A DNA stretch of 64,000 bases from Stichopus chloronotus (taxonomy: Eukaryota; Echinodermata; Holothuroidea; Aspidochirotida; Stichopodidae). Location of the stretch: assembly GCA_021234535.1 (NCBI GenBank), contig CM037833.1, positions 19,815,738 to 19,879,737 of the forward strand. Reading direction: 5' to 3'. A program made the position numbers and the translations under genes. The notes beneath the pieces are model-generated. The model did no database searches. It was not told the DNA's origin and saw only the letters and a list, made by a program, of their open reading frames with translations. Shown piece after piece: positions 1 through 11,140 of this stretch (the stretch's first letter is position 1; each line of letters opens with the position of its first letter).

Positions 1-318
1 CTGCGCCTCCACACCACACTAGAGGACCAGTGAACTTAAAATATTTTTCAGTAAGCAAAAGTGTATACATCCCAATCACATGTTGAGTGGTTCTCAAAAT
101 GGCCACTCCTTGTTACTGTAGCTACCACTGTGACTGCACCTCCACTCAGATGATAGAATCAGTGAACTTAGACTAATGTTTTCAACAAAGTATTCGATCA
201 GCCACCACTGGGACTGCGACTGCGCCTACACTCAGTCGTGCAGAATCAGTGGACTTAGACTAATAATGTTTCGATGAGCCACCACTGGGACTGCGACTGC
301 CGCTCCACTCTGGATGGG
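1..318. repeat. Imperfect ~77-bp tandem repeat array (left edge cut)
   Basis: Three to four related units are visible, starting near 121, 201 and 277, with a partial unit at the window edge. Each carries CCACCACTGGGACTGCGACT-like sequence, then a CACTCAG segment and a GTGA/GGACTTAGACTAAT segment. Copies differ by several substitutions and indels. No reading frame is conserved across units, so I read this as a minisatellite, not coding repeats. Confidence 0.6.
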
Positions 319-1830
319 AAGCTCATAAGGCCATGAGAATGAAAGTTGTAGATATGCATCCACCGCCTGCATGTCAGAAAACCACAGCATGAAAAATTTA
401 CATTACACCAAACTTTCTTTATTTGTTAAAAGTTAATCTTGGTATTAAAAAATCTGTCTTGCAAATCTTCCAGAGGTTGTAGACTCACGCAAATGTACTG
501 CCCAGTGATATACTGCTCAAGACTATGTTGTACCTGGAGATAGGGAGATGACAGAAATGCTCTAGCGCCCCCTATTTCATCCAGATAACCTATCGTTGCA
601 GTGCAAGGACTGCCTTGAACTTCCAATTGAAAAACGAAACTAGGACAGTAATACAGACACACGCACATCTTTTTGATGCATGTTAAAATGTATCGACAGA
701 AAGTAATGAATAATGAAAAATGAAAAAATATTTCATGATTTTGTGAAATTTTCTGGACACAAATCTGCAACTTTCATTCCCTAGGCCTAAGACAGGTGAC
801 TATAAAAAATGCAGCTTAATCATCACTAATATGGGACTTCACCAAAAGATTCGAATAATATAGCAAGCGCAGCTGCATCCAACATAGAAAGATTGGGATT
901 ATGCACAATATTTCTGCTGAAGGCGCAAGGGAGAACCACAGTGTAGTTCGCCTCCGAGATTTTTTGGGGTTACTGTTTCACTGGGACATTGTACTCTGCA
1001 GTTACTCCATGAAGATTATACTGCAAGCTGGGAAGTTGACTCAAGGGAACAGTATTTCTTTCCTTTTTTTTCGCTGTTCAAATTCATTATCATTTGCCAA
1101 GCAATAATCCTTTACAGTACAGTATTATTGAACTACTGTACTTACAGTAGTTTAGTTCCGCATACAAATTGATTATGATTTTGGTAAAGAACTTATGCAG
1201 AAAGGTGGATGTGGTGCCAGAGACTACTTGTGTAGAGTTTGCTAAGAAAACACAATTATTTGTGAACGTTTGTGATAACGACCCTGGGGAGGGTTGACTT
1301 ACTTTTGTTAGCGGTGCAAGGAATGGAGTGTACTAACCTTAGGCCTAGGCTAGGCCATTGACGTAACGCATACGACTATACATAAATAACATTACATTTA
1401 CAGGTTGTGGTACCCTAGCTTCCTCTGACGAGTCTGAGAGCCTAACTTAATGACAATGTGCGTTATGCCTACGATCATACTGTAAGTTAGCTAGGCCAAC
1501 AGGGTGTTGCGGATTGCTCTTGTCTGGCCGGGTTCAATATTCGAATTTTGATCATACAATATACTGAACGCCAAGGTCTGCGATACTGTACTGTACTACT
1601 GTAGCAGCTTCCTGGGGACCAGGACTAACGTTCACAATGACATAACTTAGTTTAGGTTGTTCCGGGTACACTGACAGTGGCGGGCGGATTCTAAATTAGT
1701 ACCACAGTAGCCATAACATATATAAGAAAAACGTGGAAATATTACTGTCCTTTTGTATTTCCTTACCTGCTTCACAAAGTGGGAATTGACTGGTGTGTAC
1801 ACAAGTCAGTACGGTACACAGCTCCTGCGT
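319..1830. other. No gene recognised
   Basis: Only short open frames occur here. The longest (426-770, minus, 114 codons) is uninterrupted but shows no domain, signal peptide or family resemblance that I recognise. TAGGCCTA-type words (about 1335-1356) recur, a composition feature common in marine invertebrate genomes. No promoter or RNA gene can be supported. Confidence 0.5.
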
Positions 1831-1876
1831 ACTTATAATTCAACTGTACTGTGTACAGTACAGTTGAATTATAAGT
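1831..1876. repeat. 46-bp palindrome with 22-bp perfect arms
   Basis: Arms 1831-1852 (ACTTATAATTCAACTGTACT followed by GT) and 1855-1876 are exact reverse complements around a 2-bp centre. A further copy of GTACTGTGTACAGTA follows at about 1877-1891. DNA this symmetric could form a cruciform, or could be the head-to-head junction of two short repeats. No neighbouring gene explains it. Confidence 0.9.
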
Positions 1877-2349
1877 GTACTGTGTACAGTAGGCGACTGT
1901 AAATGTGTTTCGCGTTACCGGTACTATTAAATGTAAAGAATTCACGTAGAAATAGATAAACCAGAATATCGTACTCGAACAATAAGTGAGGTCCAACTTC
2001 TATGGCGTTGTCATGAAACCGCGAAACAATCCAGCGGGGAATTTTTAGATGATGTAACTCACAAGCAGCTGAATAGTAGGACGCAGTTTTTCCTGGATAT
2101 TATATGAACAGGTTATCATAAAATACCTGGTAACATTTATATATGTTTCCCTCTAAGATGCAATTAGATTTCGAACGAACAAATTCTCGTACCGTACTTG
2201 CATTGCATTATGCAAATGAAGTGCTGAAGGCAGAGCTGTTTGCCATACAGGCAAGGACGCCCGGATACTTTTATCCAAGGTGTCTTCAGGAGGACTAAGG
2301 GCCATTCTAGTTTATCTATTTCTATGAGACTTTGTCGCGGGCTACTCAT
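1877..2349. other. No gene recognised
   Basis: Short non-coding stretch between the palindrome and the first 469-bp repeat. Only a 61-74-codon frame of random appearance is present. Confidence 0.5.
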
Positions 2350-2818
2350 GGTAGCATACCCCTATTAATTTTCCCATTGACTTACACACTAAATCGCAAA
2401 AGTAACGTGGTCTCTAAAGCCTTGTAGAAGTTTTCAACGGATATAAGCTACCACTCGTTACAAAGCTGACACATTGGCCATTCATGGCTTTTCCAATCTT
2501 CCGTACCTTAGCTGGTTAGATTTTCTGCTAGAGGCTGTCGACGTTTTCACACCTTGTCACTGGGACCAAATCACACATCGCCTCCAACAATGATGCTCCA
2601 CCACCTAAGATTCCATAACTTTTCTATAATTGTTTCAATTTCCTCCATTTTCACAACATGTATACTTTAACTCGCCTACTTCAACATTCAATCCACAAAA
2701 GGACCCATATTAAAGGATAAAATACCAAAAAAGTTGCCCAAATGTCCCCAATAGGGACTTTCACCGACGGCGAACAAAATGCGGAGGGATCTCCAACTTC
2801 TATATAGGGTATGCTACC
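2350..2818 (+). mobile_element. 469-bp repeat, copy 1, with terminal inverted repeats (MITE-like)
   Basis: The unit begins GGTAGCATACCCC and ends GGGTATGCTACC, so its ends are inverted repeats of about 12-16 bp. By eye it is identical base for base to 10179-10647. It has no reading frame of note, and its size, ends and lack of coding match a non-autonomous DNA transposon. The left flank (ACTCAT) and right flank (TTAAGG) do not form a convincing target-site duplication. Identity of two copies implies recent duplication, gene conversion or an assembly duplication. Confidence 0.75.
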
Positions 2819-4514
2819 TTAAGGGAGAAGTGAAATTTTTCGAAAACATTCAAATGTCACTTTTTGTGATCTTCAAGTAAATGCAAATGCCAATATACTA
2901 TTAAATTACCATTAAAAATTTGCTACAGTGAATATTTCCACATCCAAACTATGCATTGTCCAGTGCACATGGCCAAAAAGTCCATTACTTGAGTGGCATC
3001 TGAGCAAGGTGGTACTTCATGGGCACTATTAACGTCTCCTATCCTCTGGTTAGGGGTTCATTTTGGAGACTTAATGATGATTTCAGCTGCCAAGATTGTC
3101 TGTGAACACAGTTTGCAAGATCTGGTGACTCTCATCGGCAAAAACGTCTAGTTAGACAGTTTCCGGTAACCAACCCTTTCTGACTGGCTCTGAAAAGTGA
3201 CCAAACAAGGCTTTTCTCGAGTCATGGAGGGTTTGCATTTGTTACTGGCAAATGTGAAAAATATTCAAGCATTCTGAAGAATTCAGAGTCTATCTATGGC
3301 TTTCCCATAATCTTCCAGAACAGATATTGACAACTGAGTGTTGAGAATTGACTACAGCAGTGTTCTTTGTGCAACCCAGCTTAGTGAAACCACAAATGTC
3401 TTTGAGCAATATTCAGAGAATGTGAGGAGAAGCTTTACAAAATGGCAGATAGACTGCACAAAGACAGTTGAGAAAGTGTACACAGTAGATAATTACTCTG
3501 CCCAAAAGTTATAGTATGCCTCTCCATTGCAACTGTGCATGAAAAAGAGAGTAGAAAGGGGTTTATGGGGCCAACCTTTCAAACCTGTATTCTCACTGTC
3601 TGATCTTACAAGCATAAGTTACAGTGAACATATCTTACCATAGTTGTTCTGTTTCTGGCTGCACAGTTACTGGCATTCACAAACTTCTCCAGATACTCTA
3701 CATCTCAGTTTCTACTCAGATGAACTTGTCAGTAGTATGGACACCTCTTCTGACTGACTTTACCAATTGGGTGTATGTCCGATCACAGATTGCAGCCCCT
3801 GTCAATTATGCAGCCAAACTCTCAAAGTGCAAGTAGCGCTGATGAACACAACAAAAAAGAAAGTGAAACACATGACACTTATGTGTCCAATGGTAGAAAT
3901 AGGTTCCAAACATGGCAAGCAATCTACTTCATAAATTAGACCTAGGAATGCTAGGATGTGTACAATATGCCAAGGAAAGAACAAGGACCTATACCTTGAT
4001 TTTCTCTGTAACAGATAAGTCTGGGAGTAGTGCAAATTTTGCCACACTTACGGCACACATACTGCAGACTCCATATTAGGCTACGTTACACCCCTGAACA
4101 ACGCTCTCAAAGCAGACCCAAGTCGCTGAAGTTTCCTGACTTTTCGTACCAGTGATCAATCATACAATGCAGGGGCATGTAATTTGAGTGCAAAAAGCAT
4201 ACCTGTGTGATTCAAAACGGCTTATATAATCTTCATTTCAGGTGAAAATATCAACATCGCGTAAAAGGATTCTAAAGTTCCCTCGATACTAGCCCAAGCT
4301 ATGTTGTGACCATTTCGCACTGTTCTAAAGGAATTAGAGGCTAGATTATGCTATGGTAGCCTTTACTGATCTATGCCATGGTCACATAATTCCAAAACAA
4401 TGAAAGGAATCATCATTTTTGCTTAAAACAGCCAAATTAGAGTGTTACCCCTTAGCTCAGTGGAATACTTAATAAGTATTCGATAAGTATTCAACAAGTA
4501 TTCGAACGCTTAAA

Positions 4515-4860
4515 ATAAGTATTCGAACGCTAAGCTTAGTCTTCAAGAGATCAGAATACTAGCTGCAGGTCATCTTGAACGCTAAGAAAAAATGCCCTTA
4601 GTATTCAGATACATAAAATAAGTATTCGAACGCTAAGCTTAGTCTTCAAGAGATCCGAATACTAGCTGCAGGTCATCTTGAACGCTAAGAAAAAATGCCT
4701 TTAGTATTCAGATACATAAAATAAGTATTCGAACGCTAAGCTTAGTCTTCAAGAGATCCGAATACTAGCTGCAGGTCATCTTGAACGCTAAGAAAAAATG
4801 ACCTTAGTATTCAGATACATACAATAAGTATTCGAACGCCAACCACAGCGTTCAAGATCC
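4515..4860 (+). repeat. 103-bp tandem repeat, about 3.3 copies
   Basis: ATAAGTATTCGAACGCTAAG recurs at 4515, 4618 and 4721, and in altered form at 4824, so the period is exactly 103 bp. Units differ by only a few bases until the last partial one. Each unit also contains TTGAACGCTAAG and TTAGTATTCAGATAC, variants of one short word. It lies just inside the left end of the TA-flanked element and is best read as a subterminal array. Confidence 0.9.
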
Positions 4861-5379
4861 GAATGCTTAATGTCCTTCAAAGAATATGCTGCACTTACAA
4901 TTCAAACATGACTCAAAGTATATCAAACATCCAGCATACGCACTGAAAATCTGAATGCTTATGTCTTTCAAAAGTACTCAGAACCCAGAAGTGCTGCATG
5001 CCCTGTTTACATTCCATCTCTCACACAGGTTCCACTACACTACTACAGGTATGTGCATGCATGGACCACTTTACTGTCATTTTCTGTCTGATCACAGTAT
5101 CAAAAATGACGTGGTGGTCAATGGAAGTTCTACCGTACAGTGTATCTATTTGATTTGTGTATTGAGTCAGAAAGTGACTCAGACATGAGGAATATCGAGA
5201 AAGATCGAGTGGGGCAAGTGGATCTGAGTAACCTTACAAAATAAAGTACAAACACTGTCATTTAATGCTTGTATTTGCTTCGATGTAGAAGAAAAGACAA
5301 TTTTTTCTGCATTTCGATAAAAGTTAAATTTATGTCTTAATTCTGCAGTTAACAGGTAGTCAATGTTCCACTAAATACC

Positions 5380-5720
5380 ATATCCAAAGATATGGGACCC
5401 CATATGGACAAACATATGGGACGTCCATACATGTCTTTGCACCCAAAATCTGTGAGGGGCCGATATGGATCAGCTGACCCAGATAATTACCATATCTTAT
5501 GGCCCATATAGTGTAGTTCTGGGTTCTATGTGGGCAATTGTCCTATATGGGAACCATAACTATACATCCCATATGGGTCATATGGTTATCTGGGCTGGCC
5601 CATATGGGCCCCTTACAGCTCTTTTGTGTAAAAACATATGGGCGGGCCCCATATATGGATTCACCTATATCAGGCCCCATGTGTGATCTAGCTGGGCCAA
5701 ATGTTACCAGGGGAGAAGCC
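5380..5720. repeat. Cluster of CCATATGG-type palindromes
   Basis: Variants of CCCATATGGG, CCATATGG, CCTATATGGG and CCATATATGG occur roughly every 20-40 bp across about 300 bp, for example near 5399, 5541, 5567, 5598, 5636 and 5650. CCATATATGG fits the CArG consensus of SRF. Two overlapping open frames here (5465-5744) are by-products of the repeated motif. Function is unknown. Confidence 0.55.
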
Positions 5721-7110
5721 TATATGTCTAAGAATGTTAAATAATACATTTGGCTAACTAATGCTACAGCCAAGCCCCTAACTACAAATTTAAAGTGCCA
5801 TTCATTTTAAATAGATGTCTAGCCCTAATGTTAGGCGTAACAATGTTGGGCTAGTATTAATCACTTCTGTGAAATTGCTTTTGCCTTGGCCTTTACAATA
5901 CGTAATTAGTAGACAAATTTTGTGGATCATCCATATGGTTTTACCTCTTACAGTATCTAGATGATCATCAAGTCAAAAAGAAGTAACAATTAAAGCAAGA
6001 CAAATAATTAATCCCATGGTCCACTGGTACCTCTTCAGTCTTTTAAACTTGAGATCATAAGCCTTAATTCTCACGCATGTACAGGCACCACTAACACTGA
6101 ACACACTGCACTATAGTACTGTAGTTGTATCTAGCTGTACTGCAAATTGCTTGGCAGACGACACTGCCCATAGCAACTAACATTCCACTAAGTAGGATCT
6201 GTAGCTATCATATTTTACAATTTAAATGCTAAACATCATTTTTCTCTGTATTAAAATGAATTGGTAGTTTGCAAAATGTATAATAGTGACTAAAATATGT
6301 TTTAAACATTTTTTTTGTAATTAGAAATAATTTAACACAAAAGTAATTAACTGAATGAAGATAAGTACGTGGCCACACAGTCTGCAAGGCGGTAAGCACA
6401 ACTTAACTAAATCAACAAAGTGTCAAAAGTGCTCATCTGTAGTCTGCTCGCTGCTGCATAATGATAGCTCATTTTACTAAGCTCTTGATTTCTAGTTGTC
6501 TTCATTTCAACAGTGGTAAGGCTTAAAAGTTTCATTTGCTGCAGATCTTGGGTTCTGTGGAACAAGAAATTTAGGCCTCATTCATTCAAGGGTCGACTGA
6601 ATTCAGCTGGCACTCACAATACATGCAATAGATGTGTAGCCTAACAGTAATGCATAGTACTAACATTAGGCCTAGGCATAATACAATTCCATATGGACTA
6701 ACAACATTAGACCAAGGTCTATAGGCTTGGACCTAAGTAGAAACGCTGGGTCTAGTTCAACATGCTGACTAATTCCCCTGATGTGCATAGGCTTAGGACC
6801 ACTATCATTAGGCTAACTAGTAATAAAGTCATGCCCTGTATGTTAAAATTGGCTGTAGCCAAGGATACGTCGTACTGGTAGATATGTGATCAGTGCCATC
6901 AATCAGGCTACCGTAAGCTATCTATAATTTAGCCAGTACAGTAGTAGGTCATATAGTACTAGCTGGCTAGTACTAGAGGCCTGGGCTAGGCAAAAAATGT
7001 AAAAGCTAATTCAAGGTGAACAGGCTATATAGGGCCCATACACTCAGTGCTACTTGGAATGTCACTAACATTAACACAGTTGCAACAAGCTTCCTCAGAA
7101 AATCAAAACG
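5721..7110. other. No gene recognised (interior of nested element)
   Basis: AT-rich sequence with scattered TAGGCCTA words and no open frame worth reporting. Confidence 0.5.
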
Positions 7111-7111
7111 T

Positions 7112-7565
7112 ACGTTCCTCTATTTTCGTGCATCCCTATTTTCGTGAAATCTGTCATAGGCTCTTTGTGTGTTTTGCAACGGATACCTAGTAGAAGACAT
7201 TTTAGTACTATACTGACCTGTCACAAATTTCCTTCAAAAGGACCTTACAATGGGCCTAATTTAGGTGAAAATGCTTCACTAGAAACCATAAAATGATACA
7301 TACCTTAACTAAATTTCATTGTATTAGTAATCAGCATGTCCCTTAGTTTTGGTATCATGACACAATGGGCCTAGCCCACTGAATGAAATCGCTGTATTTT
7401 TCTAGAATGTCCTTCCAACTGCAGCCTAATTAATGCTTTTATTATAAGTAGCAGTAGCAGGACTGAAGGCTCAAGCATACTTAATGTGTGCAGTTTGGGG
7501 GTCAGTTTAAAAGGGGGAGTTAGAAAGGTTGCATATCATTAAGGTGCACGAAAATACAGGAACGA
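7112..7565. mobile_element. Candidate 454-bp MITE with ~20-bp inverted ends
   Basis: The left end CGTTCCTCTATTTTCGTGCA (7112-7131) and the right end (7545-7565) are inverted repeats with one mismatch. A second related word, CTATTTTCGTGAAA, sits just inside the left end, and its inverse lies outside the right end near 7755-7775, so the true boundary may be wider. No coding potential. Target-site duplication is not clear. Confidence 0.4.
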
Positions 7566-9739
7566 ACCCAGTGCTGACAGGGTGATGCAACATAAACTTG
7601 ATCATCCCCTCAAACGTTTAAGAATCAACTGAAAGTTTCAACTCTAACAAGGTAAGGAAAGCTGTCAAAAAGTGTCAGTGTACTGCACATCTGCTTTTCC
7701 ATTAAATTCTATCTTCAAGTAGGGACTTGCTGGTTATTTTCCAACTTTGTTTCACGAAATAGGGGCTTCCATGCTACTACTATGTAGGCCCCAAGGCGTT
7801 ACGTCAGTTCAGGCCACACGTTCACAAATCCATCTTAAAAGTCATGCCCCTTAAATTTTGTTATGACCAGGCTCTGAGAGGCATCTTTCCACGAAATTAT
7901 CAATGGCCACTTTTAGCTGCCATTTATTATTGTTTCTCACCATTTTCGAATAGGCCTAGACCATGGCTATATTTTGGTCTTGGATGAGTGAAGTTTGGCC
8001 TTTGTGTAACATGAAAATTGAAATGGTTACAAATATTGAGGCCATGTTTCAGAGTTGAAACTCATCAGTTAACTATGACAGCATTTATTCTTGTCTAGAC
8101 TAATGTGAATAATTTTCCTTGTAGTATTGGACAACCTGTTTACAGATCTGCTACATATTGGCCCCTTTTTCTTAGCTATAACCTATCATCTGCTGTAAAA
8201 CTAGTAAAAGTGCAAAGAGTTAGCCTACAGCTTGTACTATGCATGCATTTATTTTGTCATTGCTAATAATTGTTATCTTATGTATTCACTGAGAAGTTAA
8301 AAGACCAGTCCATACCATTCACAAACTCCTGTCACAAATGGAGAATATTCAGTAATTAAGACAGTACACCACCAAGTAAGAGCATCAACCAAACCACTTG
8401 GTACAGAAAATTTTGTAATTGTAATGAGTTTTACAATGAGTAACATTAGAGGTAAATTATCTTTATGAATAATTCACACTCTAGGCATGACGACATGAAC
8501 GTCACACGATGGTTTTCTTTGCTTTTGTTTCTGTGCAACTTTACTGTCATAGTTTTCATCCACCTCTGAAATACACTGGCAGTTTTCATCGACTAGGAGC
8601 AGACTGCGGGTCGTTTATCTGTAGTTAACTGCTTGATATTATTATGGATTTTACATAAATCTGTACCTGTATCTGCCCTAACTTTAGATACACTTAACAA
8701 CTTACAGTACTTACTATTAACCCTTTCACAGCCAGTGTCCATTACTTAGACACCACCCCTTTAAGCCTTTTTATATATGTAGGACACAACCTCAAAACAG
8801 ATTTGAATTGTGTTCTCTCTCGAGCCCTCTTCACAACATTTTCATAACATTTCTTGGTTTTTTCATTAACCAACCATTCAAGCTTAAACTTGACAGCAGC
8901 AAATTCTACTGTACAGCCTTGGAAACATATGTGGAAGAAGGAGACCCCAAAAAAGATTTTGTGATAAAGAACTAAAAGCACACGCCTTCTGCACAACAAG
9001 GTGGGATGATCAAATTACAATAAAAAAATGTTTGATTATAAATGTTAGTCAGGTATACTTAAATCCTGTGTATCTTTCAATTCACAGTGGAAAAGCAATT
9101 TGCTAATGCAGTATTAAAAAGTAAACAGCTATCCAGTACAAGTGCAGAGCTGTACTTTAAAAGGAAAAAGTAAATTTTCTGAGGCACTGGAAGTCCCTTT
9201 CCAAAGGTTTGAATTTGCCTATCAAGAGATAGTAAACTTTGGTAACCACAGTAGCAAAACTGTCATACACTTGTAATGGATAAAGGGTTGATATTTACAA
9301 AATGATATGGAGCAGATTTTGGAAATAGCTTGAGACCCTGGTTTTCAACCAGAAATTTTCCACAAAGTGCACAATGCCAGGAGAGGTCTGAAGATGAAGA
9401 ATCATTAATCATTTATTAGCCATCAAATCTTGTTTATGAGACATTTAAGAAACTGAAATACTTCCGTCACTTCAATTAATTGTTTGCTGTTGTGATTGCT
9501 TAAAAAAGATAATAAAATATAACTTTATTGCCGTGCAAAGACTGAGAAATTCTGTTTTCTGGATTAGTTCTTAAATCAGTGTAAGTAATTCTTAATGTAA
9601 CTCTGTTTCATTATGCATTGGATCCATATAACCATTATAGTGCTGTAAGGAATTAATGCCCAAATGCCATGCTTAACATTTGCCAGTGAAGACTATAGCT
9701 AGCAACCTTTAACATTTTAACGTACACTATGTTGTTCAT
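7566..9739. other. No gene recognised (interior of nested element)
   Basis: Only short frames are present. The largest (8742-8999, minus, 85 codons) has no recognisable family. Confidence 0.5.
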
Positions 9740-9989
9740 GGCCCTAGACGCTAAGCTCATTCAATAATTCGGTTCTGATCAAGGATACGCTTATAGCTAA
9801 CATTTGAAGGCTTTAAACACTAATTAGCATTTAAGTATTCGAACGCTTAGCTCATTTAAATAATTCGGCTCAGAGGAACGCTTAACGAACGCTTAATGGG
9901 GTATCCTTTGTTGTGGTTGGAATAAGTTCTCGAACGCTAAGGTGAACACTTAATGAATACTTATCGAATACTTAGATTTTGCTAAGGGG
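9740..9989 (-). repeat. Right subterminal repeats of the nested element
   Basis: Degenerate copies of AAGTATTCGAACGCTTAG and TCATTCAATAATTCGG occur, then AATACTTATCGAATACTTAG next to the terminal GCTAAGGGG. These are the reverse complement of words in the 4448-4860 array. They support pairing of the two ends. Confidence 0.6.
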
Positions 9990-10178
9990 TACATTCCCAA
10001 AACTAGCAAATTTGTGTACATTTCCACATAGAAACTAATTATATGCGTAAAAACCGGTCAAGCGTGAAATTTTGAATTTTTTTGACGTAATTAATGTTAG
10101 TCCATCACCACAAGTGATGTAAACCCATTTTTGGACTTGAAGCTCATAAATTCCCAAATTTCACTTTTTGACCCTTAA

Positions 10179-10647
10179 GGTAGCATACCCCTATTAATTT
10201 TCCCATTGACTTACACACTAAATCGCAAAAGTAACGTGGTCTCTAAAGCCTTGTAGAAGTTTTCAACGGATATAAGCTACCACTCGTTACAAAGCTGACA
10301 CATTGGCCATTCATGGCTTTTCCAATCTTCCGTACCTTAGCTGGTTAGATTTTCTGCTAGAGGCTGTCGACGTTTTCACACCTTGTCACTGGGACCAAAT
10401 CACACATCGCCTCCAACAATGATGCTCCACCACCTAAGATTCCATAACTTTTCTATAATTGTTTCAATTTCCTCCATTTTCACAACATGTATACTTTAAC
10501 TCGCCTACTTCAACATTCAATCCACAAAAGGACCCATATTAAAGGATAAAATACCAAAAAAGTTGCCCAAATGTCCCCAATAGGGACTTTCACCGACGGC
10601 GAACAAAATGCGGAGGGATCTCCAACTTCTATATAGGGTATGCTACC
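10179..10647 (+). mobile_element. 469-bp repeat, copy 2
   Basis: It has the same length, orientation and ends as copy 1 at 2350-2818, and I found no mismatch on reading. It is preceded by TTAA (10175-10178) and followed by TCAATTTTAG, then directly by copy 3. Confidence 0.75.
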
Positions 10648-10657
10648 TCAATTTTAG

Positions 10658-11140
10658 GGTAGCATAACCCTATTAATTCCCGCAATGTCTTACACACTTA
10701 ATAGCGATGGTAATGTGGTCTCTATAAAGCCTTGTAGACATTTTCCATACTGTAGATATAAGCTACCACTCTTTAGACAGCTCACACATTGGCCATTCAT
10801 AGCACTTTCATTTTTTTTTGTATCTTAGGTGGTTATATTTTCTGCCGTCAAAGTTAGCATTCCTTGTCACTAGGGTGAATCACACATCGACGCGAATGGT
10901 AGCCTACTGCTAAAAGCCAAAAGTCCATAACTTTCCCATGATTGCTTCAATTGGCACCACTTTCACACCTTGCATGTATACCTCAACTCGCCTATTTTAA
11001 TATTCAATCCACAAAAGAGCTCATCTCAAAGGAAAAAGTACCAAAAAAGTTGCCCAAATGTCCCTGGTAGAGACTTTCGCCAACGGTGAACAAAATGCGC
11101 AGGAATCTTCAACTTCTACATAGGGTATATGCAACATACT
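10658..11140 (+). mobile_element. 469-bp repeat family, diverged copy 3
   Basis: Starts GGTAGCATAACCC and can be followed alongside copy 2 through the whole unit (for example TAAGCTACCACTC, CACATTGGCCATTCAT, AAAAAAGTTGCCCAAATGTCC). It has many substitutions and small indels. The right inverted end is degraded (TAGGGTATATGCAACATAC). Lying 10 bp after copy 2, it shows that units of this family can be arranged head to tail. Confidence 0.7.

Larger units (their letters stand above)
4448..9989. mobile_element. Nested 5.5-kb TA-flanked element with long subterminal repeats
   Basis: The left end reads TA|CCCCTTAGC and the right end GCTAAGGGG|TA (TA at 4446-4447 and 9990-9991). Just inside both ends the sequence AAGTATTCGATAAGTATTC appears in opposite orientations (about 4480-4500 and 9950-9975). 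TA duplication and a TIR are typical of Tc1/mariner-like elements. The interior has no recognisable transposase, so it would be non-autonomous, or a pair of separate elements with shared ends. The subterminal repeat families (4515-4860 and 9740-9975) are inverted with respect to each other. Confidence 0.5.
2819..10178. mobile_element. 7.36-kb TTAA-bounded non-coding block between identical repeats
   Basis: The block starts TTAAGGG with AAGTGAAATTT a few bases in (2819-2837), and its right end is AAATTTCACTT...CCCTTAA (about 10158-10178). The two ends are therefore imperfect inverted repeats with TTAA outermost. TTAA targeting is known for piggyBac and Kolobok elements; whether this belongs to either is inference. 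No transposase or any long frame is found inside; the largest frames are 60-90 codons. It contains a nested TA-flanked element (4448-9989). If it inserted at a TTAA spacer between two tandem 469-bp units, the flanking arrangement is explained. Confidence 0.45.

Noticed and set aside
426..770. 114-codon minus-strand frame
   Set aside because: Open but without recognisable features; not enough to call a gene.
4515..4860. CRISPR-like array
   Set aside because: The whole 103-bp unit is repeated with no variable spacers, and the genome is animal nuclear DNA.
2350..10647. Classical LTR retrotransposon
   Set aside because: The direct repeats lack TG...CA ends, and I find no primer-binding site, polypurine tract, gag/pol coding or target-site duplication.
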